A DNA stretch of 64,000 nt, taken from contig NZ_JAQFVF010000045.1 of the NCBI RefSeq assembly GCF_027789125.1, positions 42,024 to 106,023 of the forward strand. Reading direction: 5' to 3'. Below are positions 44,751 through 53,872 of this stretch, piece after piece (the first letter of the stretch is position 1; each line of letters starts with the position of its first letter). The notes beneath the pieces were generated by a model, which made no database searches, was not told the origin of the DNA, and saw only the letters and a program-made list of their open reading frames with translations. The position numbers and the translations under genes are program-made. Source of the DNA: Paenibacillus aestuarii (lineage in GTDB: Bacteria > Bacillota > Bacilli > Paenibacillales > NBRC-103111).

Positions 44751-45065
44751 ATGTCGGAATTCGAATTGAAACCCTCCTGCTGCAATGTGAAGCGGGATCA
44801 GTTGGCTCCTGCGGAAGGTATTCAAGTAACCGGACTAAAAGCAACGCGGGGAAACGGCAAAGAGGGCATGGTTTATTTGCCAGGCGGCTCATTCTGGATG
44901 GGGACCGACGACGCGGAAGGATTCCCTTCGGATGGTGAGGGACCTGTGAGTGAAGTAGAGCTGTCTCCTTTTTATATCGATGAGACTACTGTGACCAATG
45001 CGCAGTTCGCCGATTTTGTGCAAGACACCGGTTTTGTAACGGAAGCTTTATTACTGGGATCATGA
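44751..45065 (+). pseudogene. Truncated formylglycine-generating enzyme (sulfatase maturase)
   Basis: The 104-residue frame is the N-terminal third of an FGE/SUMF1-type protein: GMVYLPGGSFWMGTDDAEGF, SEVELSPFYIDETTVTNAQF, ADFVQDTGFVTEA. FGE converts the cysteine of CxPxR motifs to formylglycine with oxygen and copper; its active-site cysteines lie near the C-terminus, which is missing. The frame then ends in unrelated sequence. Start ATG 44751 follows GGGAAGAGAAGAC. The gene is adjacent to five sulfatases but cannot mature them. Confidence 0.85.
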
Positions 45066-45349
45066 GCAAGAAACCTGTGACCCTTCAGAAGGATTGGTAT
45101 TGTTAAAGTTACAACAACCCCTGAATTTTTAGCATTAGTAGAGAAGTTTAAGAATAAAAAGTAATAAATAATCACTTAAATAACTTGCTTTCCTTAACCA
45201 CCTTACGACTTAACCGTCGTAGGGTGGTTTCAGTGTACGCAAAAAAATATGTGGATAGATTTGTGTCATTAATGTTGGCACATTTGTGTTATTAGACATC
45301 GGAAGACACCGGAAGATCTTAGGAATCTATTGGATTGCACGAATACGTA
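45066..45349. other. Gene-free stretch with a terminator and a degenerate repeat
   Basis: Holds a short open fragment without start (RIGIVKVTTTPEFLALVEKF, about 45095-45163), a terminator-like hairpin, AACCACCTTACGAC/GTCGTAGGGTGGTT (45196-45229), and a degenerate piece of the transposon-end-like repeat (GTGTCATTAATGTTGG...). Confidence 0.5.
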
Positions 45350-46297
45350 TTATAGCTGCTGCAGTAGTAAAGGTGCGATAATTTGGCGGAACACATCTAC
45401 AGGGTACTGTTCTTTTTTTCGCTTATCATTGGTTAAAACAACAACGGTCTTAAGACTAGGGACTATATAAATATATTGTCCTCCATACCCTCGGGCGTAA
45501 AAGTACTCCACAGAATGTGTGGACGAATTGTTTGAAGCCACAGGGTATGAATCAGTCCACCAATGCCAGCCATAGTAGCCCTGGCGTGGGGCTTCCACGA
45601 GGAATGCGGATCGTACAGAACGTGCAACCAGTTCCTGTGAAATGAGCTGTTTGTTATCCCATTTTCCTTGCTGCAAATATAGCTGCCCGAACTTCAGCAT
45701 ATCTGAAGGGGAAAGCCAAAGTCCAAAGCCACCTGTATGAATGCCTTGAGGATCCATTTCCCACTTATAGGATTCAATTTCAAGAAGCTCAAACAAATAT
45801 AACTCCGCAAAGCGGGCGGTTGTCATACCTGTTGCTTGTACCAAGATGGCAGACAATAATTGAGAAACCCCTGAATTGTATTCCATTCTAACTCCAGGAG
45901 AATCTGATAGGGGTTGTTCCAAAACAAAATTGACCCAGTTGGGTGATCTAGCCATACGCGGGAAAGAATTCTGTCCACCAAATTCAGTCCAATTAAAACC
46001 GGCAGACATCGTCAACAGATGCAACAGAGTAATTTCCTTCTTGCGCGAATCGCGGTGCTGAGCAAGCTGCGGGAAAAATACGGATATGGATGTCATTAGT
46101 GGCGGCAGCAATCCCTTATCTATTGCGATACAAATCAGCGAAGCTAGGACACTTTTGGTGCAGGAGTTGATCCTTGCTATTGCTGTTTCTGTTTGAAGAT
46201 CTCTATAGTGTTTAAAGGTAAGCTGACCTTGTTGAGTTATTAAACAACTTCTCAAATCCAGTGGTGCAATAGCAGTAAATAATGATGACAAATCCAT
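45350..46297 (-). CDS. Serine hydrolase, class C beta-lactamase-like fold
   Basis: A 315-residue penicillin-recognising serine hydrolase. The nucleophile motif SCTKS (SxxK, Ser45 to Lys48) and second motif YNS (Tyr140-Ser142) are present, with HWWTDSYP and a late GYGGQYIYIVPSLKTVVV strand. No signal peptide, so cytoplasmic; an esterase or D-amino peptidase role is more probable than resistance. Minus strand, apart from its neighbours. RBS of AAGGAAGG type upstream. Confidence 0.87.
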   Translation of the reverse strand: MDLSSLFTAIAPLDLRSCLITQQGQLTFKHYRDLQTETAIARINSCTKSVLASLICIAIDKGLLPPLMTSISVFFPQLAQHRDSRKKEITLLHLLTMSAGFNWTEFGGQNSFPRMARSPNWVNFVLEQPLSDSPGVRMEYNSGVSQLLSAILVQATGMTTARFAELYLFELLEIESYKWEMDPQGIHTGGFGLWLSPSDMLKFGQLYLQQGKWDNKQLISQELVARSVRSAFLVEAPRQGYYGWHWWTDSYPVASNNSSTHSVEYFYARGYGGQYIYIVPSLKTVVVLTNDKRKKEQYPVDVFRQIIAPLLLQQL

Positions 46298-46554
46298 TGT
46301 AGCCTTCCTTTACTGTCATAAGATGTAATTCATTCAGATTCACCATGTATCATACCATTTGGAGTGTCTGTATGACAAAAGCGTCGGTAGACGTAAGCAT
46401 GCACCGATGGTCAATAAATGAGATTCATATAAAACGCTAAAGTATAAAGTAATTCGCATCGTACAGCACCTTTTTTTGTACGGAACTATTGGAGTCGGAC
46501 AATGGAAACTGAGGAGAGACAGGACTTTCAGACGCAACTAGGAGCAGGCACAAT
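46298..46554. other. Intergenic stretch, no gene recognised
   Basis: Promoter region of the serine hydrolase on the minus strand. Nothing else supportable. Confidence 0.4.
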
Positions 46555-46675
46555 GAATACTCCAAATGAAGTCTTTTAATCCAATGAGAGTATCCATGCT
46601 AATATTCAATAATCCAAGTGATATAAATCAATTCGTGATTACGTTGATAAATACGTTAGAAAGTTTATATAACGG
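46555..46675 (+). repeat. Dispersed repeat, copy 1 (ATACTCCAAATGAAGTC...)
   Basis: About 120 bases resembling 55270-55388 in the same orientation, with scattered differences. Shared pieces: ACTCCAAATGAAGTC, AATCCA-TGAGAGTATCCATGC, TGATTAC-TTGATAAATA-GTTAGAAA. Neither copy contains a whole gene; an ORF runs through copy 1 (46566-46766) but not through copy 2. Confidence 0.75.
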
Positions 46676-46878
46676 TAAGTATGGAACTAAAATCGGATGG
46701 GGAAAAGACATTTCTTTAAGGCCTGCAAATAAATGTGAATTAGAAAGTGAAGGGATTCTGGGATAATGATAACACAGGAATTCTGCAAAACTGCGTAACC
46801 ACCTCTTTCAACTCCGCGGCTGGCTCCCAAAGAACTCATTACGAGGTTATCGAGGTCTATTCCGCTAACGGATACGTT

Positions 46879-46940
46879 AGTTTAATAAAGACAGCGGCAG
46901 TCTAAGACTTTATTTTTCAAGTCTTGGTCCGCCGCTGTTC
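46879..46940 (+). repeat. Structured hairpin unit, copy 1, with REP motif
   Basis: CTAACGGATACGTTAG (46863-46879) followed by stem ACAGCGGC (46891-46898) with GCCGCTGT (46931-46938) and inner AAGACTT (46904-46910) with AAGTCTT (46919-46925). The inner stem-loop CTAAGACTTTATTTTTCAAG is shared with 61161-61180. Functions probably as a terminator. Confidence 0.7.
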
Positions 46941-47068
46941 CATTTTTATAGACTATCTTTCAAGGTCTGGCGAAATTCATTCTAATAAACCTTGTTAAAT
47001 CGCGCTTCTCAGTCTAAAACTTTATTTTCACAGGACAACTGGGATTGAAAATTGAATTTGAATTGATA

Positions 47069-47470
47069 TTATGATGTTATGTTGAGGATAGGAGGGCTGG
47101 ACACAGCTGCTTTTTGCTTTTTGTGATAACACACATAGGAACCAGCGATTAAGGCAAAACCGATAATGAAAAAAGCCCAACCGCTAGCTGGGTCGCCCAC
47201 GGCGATCGAGGAATACATAGCACCTGCCAAGTCAAATGTGAGACCAGCGTATGCCCATTCTTTAACACGCGGAAAGCCGGGAATCAAGATAGCCGCCAAA
47301 CCTAGTAGTTTGGCGATGCCAAGAAAGGGCAATAGATAAGCAGGGTATCCTAAATGCTGGAATAATTTTATCGCATCTGGAACTGACAGTACATCAGGAA
47401 TAGCACCTGCCCCCATCAAGAGAACTAATAATCCTGTGATAAGCCAGTATAAGATTGTATCTCTTTTCAT
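47069..47470 (-). CDS. DoxX-family membrane protein
   Basis: A 133-residue protein with four TM segments of the DoxX/DoxX-like family: TGLLVLLMGAGAIPDVLS, YLLPFLGIAKLLGLAAILIP, EWAYAGLTFDLAGAMYSSIA, GWAFFIIGFALIAGSYVCY. Members sit in quinone/thiol redox contexts, but the exact role is unknown. It follows a broken SRPBCC gene on the same strand, a common operon partner of DoxX-like genes. RBS weak. Confidence 0.85.
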   Translation of the reverse strand: MKRDTILYWLITGLLVLLMGAGAIPDVLSVPDAIKLFQHLGYPAYLLPFLGIAKLLGLAAILIPGFPRVKEWAYAGLTFDLAGAMYSSIAVGDPASGWAFFIIGFALIAGSYVCYHKKQKAAVSSPPILNITS

Positions 47471-47547
47471 TTGAAAATCACGTCCTTATTCGCACGATTT
47501 AAACTTGCATATTAGCTAATTACTCTTTAAGTCGGCGTCTATTCTGC

Positions 47548-47930
47548 CTATCTTATAGGACTATTATGTCTTGCCAAGTAATTGTCTAATTGTTCGAATG
47601 TTCCCTCAAACCCTTGTTCAAGCATTGGTGCCATCGCATCGAATTTAGCTTGCTCCTCATCAGATGCACTGTTGGTCCTCCTTGAAGGGACAGGACGGTC
47701 ATACCGTCACTTGCCTCGAGCGTCAGAATCTTTAGAATTTCAAGTGGCCAGTTCGGATTGAACGACTCGCGAATTATATTCCCTTCCTCATCGGAGAATG
47801 ATTCGACCCGACTGGCCGGACATCCATTCTGGTTACTTCAAGAGAAAAGCCCTTTGGTCCCCACTCTAAATACAAGCTCGCGCGGTGCATTGAATTCACG
47901 TTTCAACAAAAGTCCTTTTTGGTTACTCAT
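47548..47930 (-). pseudogene. SRPBCC/AHSA1-domain protein with deletions and frameshifts
   Basis: ATG 47930 follows AAGGAGGGTAATCA. It encodes MSNQKGLLLKREFNAPRELVF then fails. Further on, other frames give KGFSLEVTRMDVRP, NSFSDEEGN-like and FEQLDNYLARH pieces, the known layout of AHSA1 (SRPBCC) proteins: N-terminal KREFNAP, WWGPKGFS...V, and C-terminal F..LD.YLA. Central parts, including the W-rich motif, are deleted. The product is not functional. Confidence 0.8.
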
Positions 47931-48430
47931 TGATTACCCTCCTTAGACTTCAGAGATGACCCTGATCTTTTAAATGTTTAATCAATTCGGTTAGTCTGGC
48001 CATTCTCTTCCCACATTTGGCGAAACGATTTCAGCAGATTATCTAATCCCATAATCGGTCCCGGTCAAAGATGGGTTCCGCAAAGAATTCAAAGTTGTTC
48101 TATTCATTGGCAAACCCTCCGATAATTTGCCGTTAAAGCCTTTGACTAGTATGGACTCATAACCTTCGAGTATAATATACCTCATTAGGAATATTCCAGT
48201 CAAGGAATATTCATTATAATTTCCATTGAAAACCTGAGAAAGCTTCAGAAAGAGTGTCGAGAGATATTTGTTGGAGCGAAAATGGTGCCAACTTTTTGAG
48301 GGCTCAAGCCTGTTTCGTGAACTCGGTATTCTGCAGCAATAACAGATGGAACTTGAAGTATGTTCACCGTGCATTAATCGGTACTGGAACCCTTGATCCT
48401 CCAATTTGGAGATCAGGGGAGAATTGAAAA
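47931..48430 (-). pseudogene. Decayed coding region, possibly a regulator tail
   Basis: No intact gene. On the minus strand, frames give LLKSFRQMWEE / MARLTELIKHLKDQGHL (about 47953-48050), which reads like the C-terminal helices of an ArsR-type regulator often paired with SRPBCC genes, and an unrelated fragment NILQVPSVIAAEYRVHETGL (about 48280-48345). Assignment tentative. Confidence 0.3.
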
Positions 48431-48485
48431 AGAATAAAAGCTATTCGCCATCAGATAAAAACTAAAGCCGAATTTCGGTTGGAAC

Positions 48486-48533
48486 AAGATAAAACCCGCT
48501 TCATATTGGGAGCGGGTTTTATCTTTTATTTTA
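48486..48533. terminator. Strong hairpin terminator
   Basis: Perfect 15-bp stem AAGATAAAACCCGCT (48486-48500) with AGCGGGTTTTATCTT (48511-48525), then T-rich sequence on the + strand. Confidence 0.88.
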
Positions 48534-48728
48534 TTTGTAAGCAAGTTATGCTTTCGGAAAAATGAATCATGTAGATTAGAAGACAGTCAATTACGGCAGA
48601 AGGTGTATGTGCATTGACATTGAATAACAGAAAAAATAAGACATAGACTGTATTATTCCTGCTTCGAGTAGTGAAATTACATTAATTTTATTTTGTACAA
48701 AGGAAAAATAAAGTGAGGAGTGAAAGGC

Positions 48729-49643
48729 ATGAACTCTAAACAACAAGCTCCAACCAAGCGGGGAGAGATAACTACAACCACACTTATAATACGTGTCCTT
48801 ATCGGTGGTCTGACGGCTGCTGTCGTACTCACCGCTCTTAATTTGCTTACAACAAGATCGATAGCTACAACCCTGTCGGCTCAGAATATTATTGTCAGGA
48901 TTATTTCCGGCGTACTCTATGTTGGAATTATGGCTCCTTTAGCGCGCCAGACCTTTTCTCGGGCGTTATCTCGCTTCCTCGCCATCTTCCTAGCATTATA
49001 TATTACCGGAGCCTTGACAGATCTCGTTGAAGCGTATTATTACACCACCTTGTTGACGCCCGTTAGCTTGATTGCGGCATTAATATTCCAGGCGATCCCG
49101 CTGCTTATAATCTCTGGAATCATCTGTTGGCTGATACCAACAACGGAGAAGGTACAGAAAGCGCCCCGCTTTACTCATCAAGTGATTCGCAACCGTCGGT
49201 TATTATCCTGGATCTGGCGAATCGTCGTTGCAGGCGTGCCGTATGCCGTAATCTACTTGTTTTTTGCTGCTTTGGTGACGCCTCTTGAACATGCATACTA
49301 CTATGATAAAGCATTTATTGACTCACTTCACACGCGCGTACCTTCGACCATAACTACACTAATACTTGAGTCTGTACGAGGCATCCTTTTTGTGCTGGCC
49401 CAATTGCCAGTCATCGTCGTCATGCGCAAATCGCGTTGGGGCACGGGTCTCTACATCGCGTTGATCGGGGCGGCTTTAGAGGCATGGATCCCACTTCTCG
49501 GCCAAACTTCCTGGCCAGTGATGATGCGCTTAGGCAATTTGTTGGAACTGACTGGTGATGCATGTGGACGCGCGCTTTTGATGGCCTTGCTGCTCGTCAT
49601 GCCGTATCCTCAAATTAGATCACGTTTGTCTGAGTACAAATAG
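48729..49643 (+). CDS. Multi-spanning membrane protein, 304 aa
   Basis: Not recognised at family level. Seven or eight predicted hydrophobic segments (for example IIRVLIGGLTAAVVLTALNLL, ISGVLYVGIMAPLA, LIFQAIPLLIISGIICWLIP, YAVIYLFFAALVTP, TGLYIALIGAALEAWIPLLG). A basic N-terminus (NSKQQAPTKRGE). ATG 48729 is about 9 bases after GAGGAG; GTG 48720 in frame is the alternative. No catalytic motif visible. Monocistronic. Confidence 0.75.
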   Translation: MNSKQQAPTKRGEITTTTLIIRVLIGGLTAAVVLTALNLLTTRSIATTLSAQNIIVRIISGVLYVGIMAPLARQTFSRALSRFLAIFLALYITGALTDLVEAYYYTTLLTPVSLIAALIFQAIPLLIISGIICWLIPTTEKVQKAPRFTHQVIRNRRLLSWIWRIVVAGVPYAVIYLFFAALVTPLEHAYYYDKAFIDSLHTRVPSTITTLILESVRGILFVLAQLPVIVVMRKSRWGTGLYIALIGAALEAWIPLLGQTSWPVMMRLGNLLELTGDACGRALLMALLLVMPYPQIRSRLSEYK

Positions 49644-50265
49644 GTCCTAAGGAGGGAGTTTATACACTAATATCAAGACCCTAGGCAGCATAGACTCGGG
49701 CCATTGTACCGGGGATATAAGGGTTCCCCTCTGTCTGATAAAGTAGTGTATAATCTTATCTCGGAACAAATGGAATTATTATACTGTCCGAGAGAACGCT
49801 TGGAGACCGCTATGAAAGCAGGCCAGGTGTGATTCGATTTGAGGCGCTGGGTGGATAAAGTTTAAAAATTCGTGATACTTCTATGGGATACTATATAGAG
49901 AAATTCGTTAAAAAAGAAAAACACACATGTTGGTGACGCGAAATGCACATGTATGCATCGACGAACATATTACATTACAAAAAGAATTGTCGGGTGACAA
50001 GAACAATATCTCAATAAATGCCGCTTAAATAGCGGCTTTTCGTATTATTAGGTCAGCCAGAAATTTCTGGTTGGCCTATTTTTATGGGTGTTATATGATG
50101 GCGGTAGCCGGGAGAACGTGCGGTTTTTAGGGGACTCACCCCGTACAAAAAACTGTTCTCCCACTACCCCCAATGACCATGTTTGAGCTGGTAGAGGCTA
50201 TGACCTCGCATCACAAGCGAAGCTATGGGTTTGGAGCCATCGGTGGGATTGCTGGCGAATAATTT
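49644..50265. other. Gene-free stretch with transposon-end-like unit and palindromes
   Basis: Contains TTGTCGGGTGACAAGAAC (49987-50004) with the following CCGCTTAAATAGCGG hairpin, a copy of the repeat family seen at 60215 and 62245. GCCAGAAATTTCTGG (near 50056-50070) is another hairpin. A fragment MTMFELVEAMTSHHKRSYGF (50173-50232) is open for 29 codons and ends at TAA; origin unknown. Confidence 0.45.
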
Positions 50266-50631
50266 ATGGGAGATCACTATGCAATTTATGAATATCTTGT
50301 GTCGTATATTTACGATAATGAAGATTTTTTACAGCTTACTAATTTGTCTAAAGGGGAAGCAGGGAATATTCTGTGTGTGATTCCAAAAGACAAGCCCAAC
50401 CACTATTCGCTTGGCAAATTGCTAAAAGAGAGATGGTGGGTCTGGATAATACTTACGTACTTTTTGAGTAGTCTTCATCCAAAGAGGATTACGCTAACGG
50501 ACACGATACCAGAGGTGAAAGTAATGCTAAATATACGAAAAGCTAATATAAATGACCACGAGTTTTTAGTTCTAATTGACTTGAAAAATGATGGGTATTC
50601 ATTTTCGGATGTAAGGTGCATTTGTAATTGA
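50266..50631 (+). pseudogene. Chimeric open frame ending in a GNAT N-terminal fragment
   Basis: Reads as one 121-codon frame but looks composite. The first half, MGDHYAIYEYLVSYIYDNED..., is unrecognised. A REP motif (CTAACGGACACGAT, near 50493) sits inside the frame, then RBS AGAGGTGAAAG and ATG 50524 open MLNIRKANINDHEFLVLIDL, the start of a GNAT acetyltransferase that breaks off after 35 residues. Probably no functional product. Confidence 0.5.
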
Positions 50632-50725
50632 GGATTCGGTCATTATAACCGGACAATCATAGGCTCAAGGAACAGTGATTCATTCAACTAACTGAGATCA
50701 AAAAAGACACGAATGAAGCCGGCCC

Positions 50726-50941
50726 CTACTCGACAATCGCTATTAGAGCTTCTGCGGCAATCGTCTTGGCTGCCTCATTGCCTTGCGCTGAGCTCTCTGC
50801 AATAGTTAGGAGCGCTTTCTTGGCGATCTCCAGCTGTGTGGTTAAACGGTCAGCCATTTTGGCGATATCGATGGTAAAGTCGTCTGTTAACTCGCCATTG
50901 CCGATTAAGACGACCGCAGTAAATTCGAATCTATTCTTCAC
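50726..50941 (-). CDS. Small unknown protein, 71 aa (second gene of a coupled pair)
   Basis: GTG start at 50941 overlaps the stop of the preceding small gene (GTGA), so translation is coupled. The product is helical and alanine-rich: MKNRFEFTAVVLIGNGELTD, then DIAKMADRLTTQLEIAKKALLTIAES, ending ALIAIVE. No family recognised; size and pairing resemble small prophage or accessory genes. Confidence 0.6.
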   Translation of the reverse strand: MKNRFEFTAVVLIGNGELTDDFTIDIAKMADRLTTQLEIAKKALLTIAESSAQGNEAAKTIAAEALIAIVE

Positions 50942-51069
50942 CTTTTATTCATCTCCTTCAGCTTGATTTCATTGCCGGCGTAGTCGATCCAATAGATGCA
51001 CAATTCCCCCAATGGGCGAATATTTAAATCATAGGCTACTAAATGCTTCTTTGTAAATATTTTCACCAT
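50938..51069 (-). CDS. Small unknown protein, 43 aa (first gene of a coupled pair)
   Basis: ATG 51069 follows GTGAGGATGGGTA. Product MVKIFTKKHLVAYDLNIRPL then GELCIYWIDYAGNEIKLKEM and NKR. A small beta-rich protein in appearance. Overlaps the next gene by 4 bases. No family recognised. Confidence 0.5.
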   Translation of the reverse strand: MVKIFTKKHLVAYDLNIRPLGELCIYWIDYAGNEIKLKEMNKR

Positions 51070-51317
51070 TACCCATCCTCACGGACGTAGCCTGCTTGTT
51101 ACTCTAACGGATACGATAGTTTCAAACCAAACAAACAACAAGAAGTTGCCGTCAGTTTTACAACCGGCAGCTTTTTCACGCTAATGGCCAAACGGGTACG
51201 ATAGTGGAGGAGCTTGCTTCAGGCAGCTCCTCTATTGTTTTATTGAAGTAACGGACAGCATAGGATAATAAGAAGGACCTAGTCTTATAAAAGTAATATT
51301 TGGAGGAATCGGATCTT

Positions 51318-52688
51318 ATGGGAATAGGTCGTTTTCCTGAGCGTATTGTAGTTATTGGAGCAGGGATGGCGGGTTTGGTATGCACTTTGGAGCTTATGAA
51401 ACAAGGATATAACGTGCGTTTATTAGAGGCAAATAGTCAACCGGGTGGTCGCATATACACAATGCGGGATCAATTTGCTGACGGATTATTTTGCGAAATC
51501 GGGGCGGCCTTCATTGGAGCGCATCATTTTCTCACATTGAGTTATGCTCAGCAAGCCGGGGTTCAATTAATAAATTTACCAGTCCCGAATAGAAGTTTGT
51601 CATATATCGACGGGAGATTAATAATAGATTCTCCGGCCGAACCTGCACTATGGCCTGTTTCACTTACAGCCGAGGAAAGAATTTTAGGATATGCGGGAAT
51701 GCTGGAAAAGTATCTCAAGCCGGGGCTTAAAGCAGCGGGTAATCCTTTTTTGCCAGGCTGGCCCACACAACAAGCGGCACAGCTCGATTCAATGACAATG
51801 GAAGAATATCTTAAGGGCCAAGGAGCATCTTCGGGTGCGATTAAGCTGTTAGAAATAGGATATATGCAGATGTTGGGCGATGGTATTCGCAAAGTATCCG
51901 CATTACAGCGACTGCTTGACCTAAAAATGGCCAGTTCCGAAAGAAATACACAGACTATAGTAGGTGGGATGGATCAATTACCGAAAAAGCTTGCCCTTAC
52001 AATTGGCTCTAATATTAGTTATGGATGTGCTGTGACGCATATTGAACATAGTAATAAAGGAGTAGTTATCCAATTTACTAATTCCGGCAAAGTTTTCACT
52101 ATCTGCTGTGATCGGGTCATTGTGGCCATTCCGTCTACAGTCCTACGTACAATTCATTTTTCCCCGCCACTTAGCAAAGAAAAAAATGATGTCATTCAAA
52201 ACCAACTTTCTACCTCCGTTACGCGTACAGTCATACAAAGCCGAACTAGATTCTGGAACAGCTTAAGTTCTTTTACTACAGTAAATACGGATCTGAAAAT
52301 TGGATGGTTGCTTGATGCTACATTCACTCAAACGACATCAAGGAGGGGGTTAATTTGTTCGTACTCCTCCGGTGAATCGGCGCGAGTCATATCTAGAGCT
52401 GGTAACTTTAATTCAGCTGTATCAGAAATCAAACAGGTGCTTCCTGAATTGTCGTATAATTATGAAGGTGGGACGGTCTTTTCTTGGGATCATAATCCAT
52501 ACTCCCGTGGTGCATATGCTTGGTATAAGCCGAAACAGATGCTTCGAATGCTCCCAACACTTTCTGCCGAACAAGGTAGAATTTACTTTGCTGGCGATAA
52601 TACAAGTCTTTTTCCCGGTTGGGTTGAAGGTGCGATCTCTTCAGCGTTGCGAGCTGTAAATCAAATTATTGCCAATGCCAGCATATAG
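51318..52688 (+). CDS. FAD-dependent amine oxidase family protein
   Basis: A 456-residue flavoenzyme of the monoamine-oxidase type. The Rossmann FAD motif is IVVIGAGMAGLVCTLELMKQ with LLEANSQPGGRIYT (GxGxxG...E...GGR). The C-terminal FAD motif is GRIYFAGDNTSLFPGWVEGA. Members oxidise amines, amino acids (tryptophan 2-monooxygenase) or carotenoids, so the substrate is open. ATG 51318 is 11 bases after GGAGG; in-frame TTG 51300 lies inside the ribosome site. No signal peptide; monocistronic. Confidence 0.9.
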   Translation: MGIGRFPERIVVIGAGMAGLVCTLELMKQGYNVRLLEANSQPGGRIYTMRDQFADGLFCEIGAAFIGAHHFLTLSYAQQAGVQLINLPVPNRSLSYIDGRLIIDSPAEPALWPVSLTAEERILGYAGMLEKYLKPGLKAAGNPFLPGWPTQQAAQLDSMTMEEYLKGQGASSGAIKLLEIGYMQMLGDGIRKVSALQRLLDLKMASSERNTQTIVGGMDQLPKKLALTIGSNISYGCAVTHIEHSNKGVVIQFTNSGKVFTICCDRVIVAIPSTVLRTIHFSPPLSKEKNDVIQNQLSTSVTRTVIQSRTRFWNSLSSFTTVNTDLKIGWLLDATFTQTTSRRGLICSYSSGESARVISRAGNFNSAVSEIKQVLPELSYNYEGGTVFSWDHNPYSRGAYAWYKPKQMLRMLPTLSAEQGRIYFAGDNTSLFPGWVEGAISSALRAVNQIIANASI

Positions 52689-52915
52689 TACGGTAAAGTA
52701 TGTATTAATAACTAGTACGAGACAATAACCTGATAACTAGCAATTTTGCTACATAGTCTTTTGAACTAACGGGACACGATAGCTCAACGATTACAAAGAA
52801 ACGGCAGCCGCAGAAGGTTGCCGTTTTTCTCAACTAACGGGTAGGATAGTTAAAGAAGGGTTTTTACCAAATAAAACAGAATAAGTAAGAATCGTGGAAA
52901 AAGGAGGTATTTATA
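52689..52915 (+). repeat. Terminator flanked by two REP motifs
   Basis: AACTAACGGGACACGATAGC (52765-52784), then hairpin AAACGGCA/TGCCGTTT (52799-52827) and CAACTAACGGGTAGGATAGTT (52831-52851). This is the clearest instance of the motif-terminator-motif arrangement in the window. Confidence 0.75.
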
Positions 52916-53419
52916 ATGACGCATTCCGCATTAAAAATGTACGACTACCACGTATGGGCAAATGGGGTTATAATCGATCGTTTAAAAGAACTTCCACAGG
53001 ACATTTATCAAAGAGAAATTCAGAGTGGTTTTTCTTCGGTATCGAAGGTGCTAACGCATATTTATCTCGTAGATTACGCATGGTTTGAGATTAGCTCGGG
53101 TAAAAGTATGAATGAAGCAATGGCGTTCACAAATCAACTAAGCGCACAGGTGGAAACGAAGAGCATTGAAGAAATGAAAAAAATATTTCTAGACTTATCT
53201 GAAAGGTATAAAGCATTTCTCAATAGTCAAGAAGATCTTGAAAAGTCGATTGTGGTGGATAACCCCTATGCCGGTGTGCTTGAAACTTCTATTTCTGAAT
53301 CGGTACTGCACGTTGTCACTCATGGATCATATCACCGTGGCAATATAGCTACCATGTTGCGACAAATGGGGTACACCTCTGTTATGCAAGATTTTGGACT
53401 GTATCTATATTCAAAATAG
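52916..53419 (+). CDS. DinB-family metalloenzyme
   Basis: A 167-residue DinB/YfiT-fold protein, a four-helix bundle. The metal-binding histidines are in VLTHIYLVDYAWFEI (second helix) and VTHGSYHRGNIATMLRQMGY (the classic H.x3.H.RG end). Function in this family ranges from mycothiol or bacillithiol transferases to unknown. Start follows AAAGGAGGTATTTATA. Typical length. Confidence 0.9.
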   Translation: MTHSALKMYDYHVWANGVIIDRLKELPQDIYQREIQSGFSSVSKVLTHIYLVDYAWFEISSGKSMNEAMAFTNQLSAQVETKSIEEMKKIFLDLSERYKAFLNSQEDLEKSIVVDNPYAGVLETSISESVLHVVTHGSYHRGNIATMLRQMGYTSVMQDFGLYLYSK

Positions 53420-53697
53420 AATGAGTAACTCACTCACCAAATCCCTTGATTGCTAATCTTGAGGTCTTTTCTTATTGGGTTAAAATGAACAGATTCTCAA
53501 CTAACGTAGAACGATAGTTAAATATCAACAAAAAAGGTTGCCGGTTTCACGGCAGCCTTTCGCTCGTTTCCTGACTCAGACTCATGAATGCGCGTTTCCT
53601 CAGCGTTTGCCTTCCAATGGCATTTGTCCAAGCAAACAATATGTACCGAACGTATATTAAACCGAAGTGAAAAATCACTGGAGAGGAATGAGTAAAT

Positions 53698-53811
53698 ATG
53701 GGAGTAGGTTTTGGTGGTAGTTGCGCCGGTTACGGCCTGGGTACAAGCGCCGCAGTTGTTTTGGTTCTTTTTATTCTCTTGGTAATCGTCTTAGCAACTT
53801 TTACAATTTAA
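53698..53811 (+). CDS. YjcZ-family sporulation micro-protein, copy 2
   Basis: 37 residues, the paralogue of 16954-17067 with Thr17 to Ala and Ala36 to Thr. Same upstream region, RBS and terminator. Possible gene dosage increase for sporulation; otherwise a recent copy. Confidence 0.85.
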   Translation: MGVGFGGSCAGYGLGTSAAVVLVLFILLVIVLATFTI

Positions 53812-53828
53812 ATATGAGGTAAACAAAA

Positions 53829-53870
53829 ACGGTCCTATCGCGAAATAGATGCGAACACGGGCCGTTTTTC
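53829..53870 (+). terminator. Terminator of the YjcZ-family gene, copy 2
   Basis: Same hairpin as copy 1: AACGGTCC with GGGCCGTT, followed by five T residues. Confidence 0.75.
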
Positions 53871-53872
53871 TC

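Larger units (their letters stand above)
53566..53872 (+). repeat. Duplicated segment, copy 2 (YjcZ-family cassette)
   Basis: Near-identical to 16822-17127 in the same orientation. The break at the right end leads straight into a damaged coding fragment, showing that the copy was inserted into, or joined with, another gene. Confidence 0.9.

Noticed and set aside
50173..50262. 29-codon fragment MTMFELVEAMTSHHKRSYGF... as a thiolase tail
   Set aside because: Resemblance is too short and lacks the GGGxG end motif.
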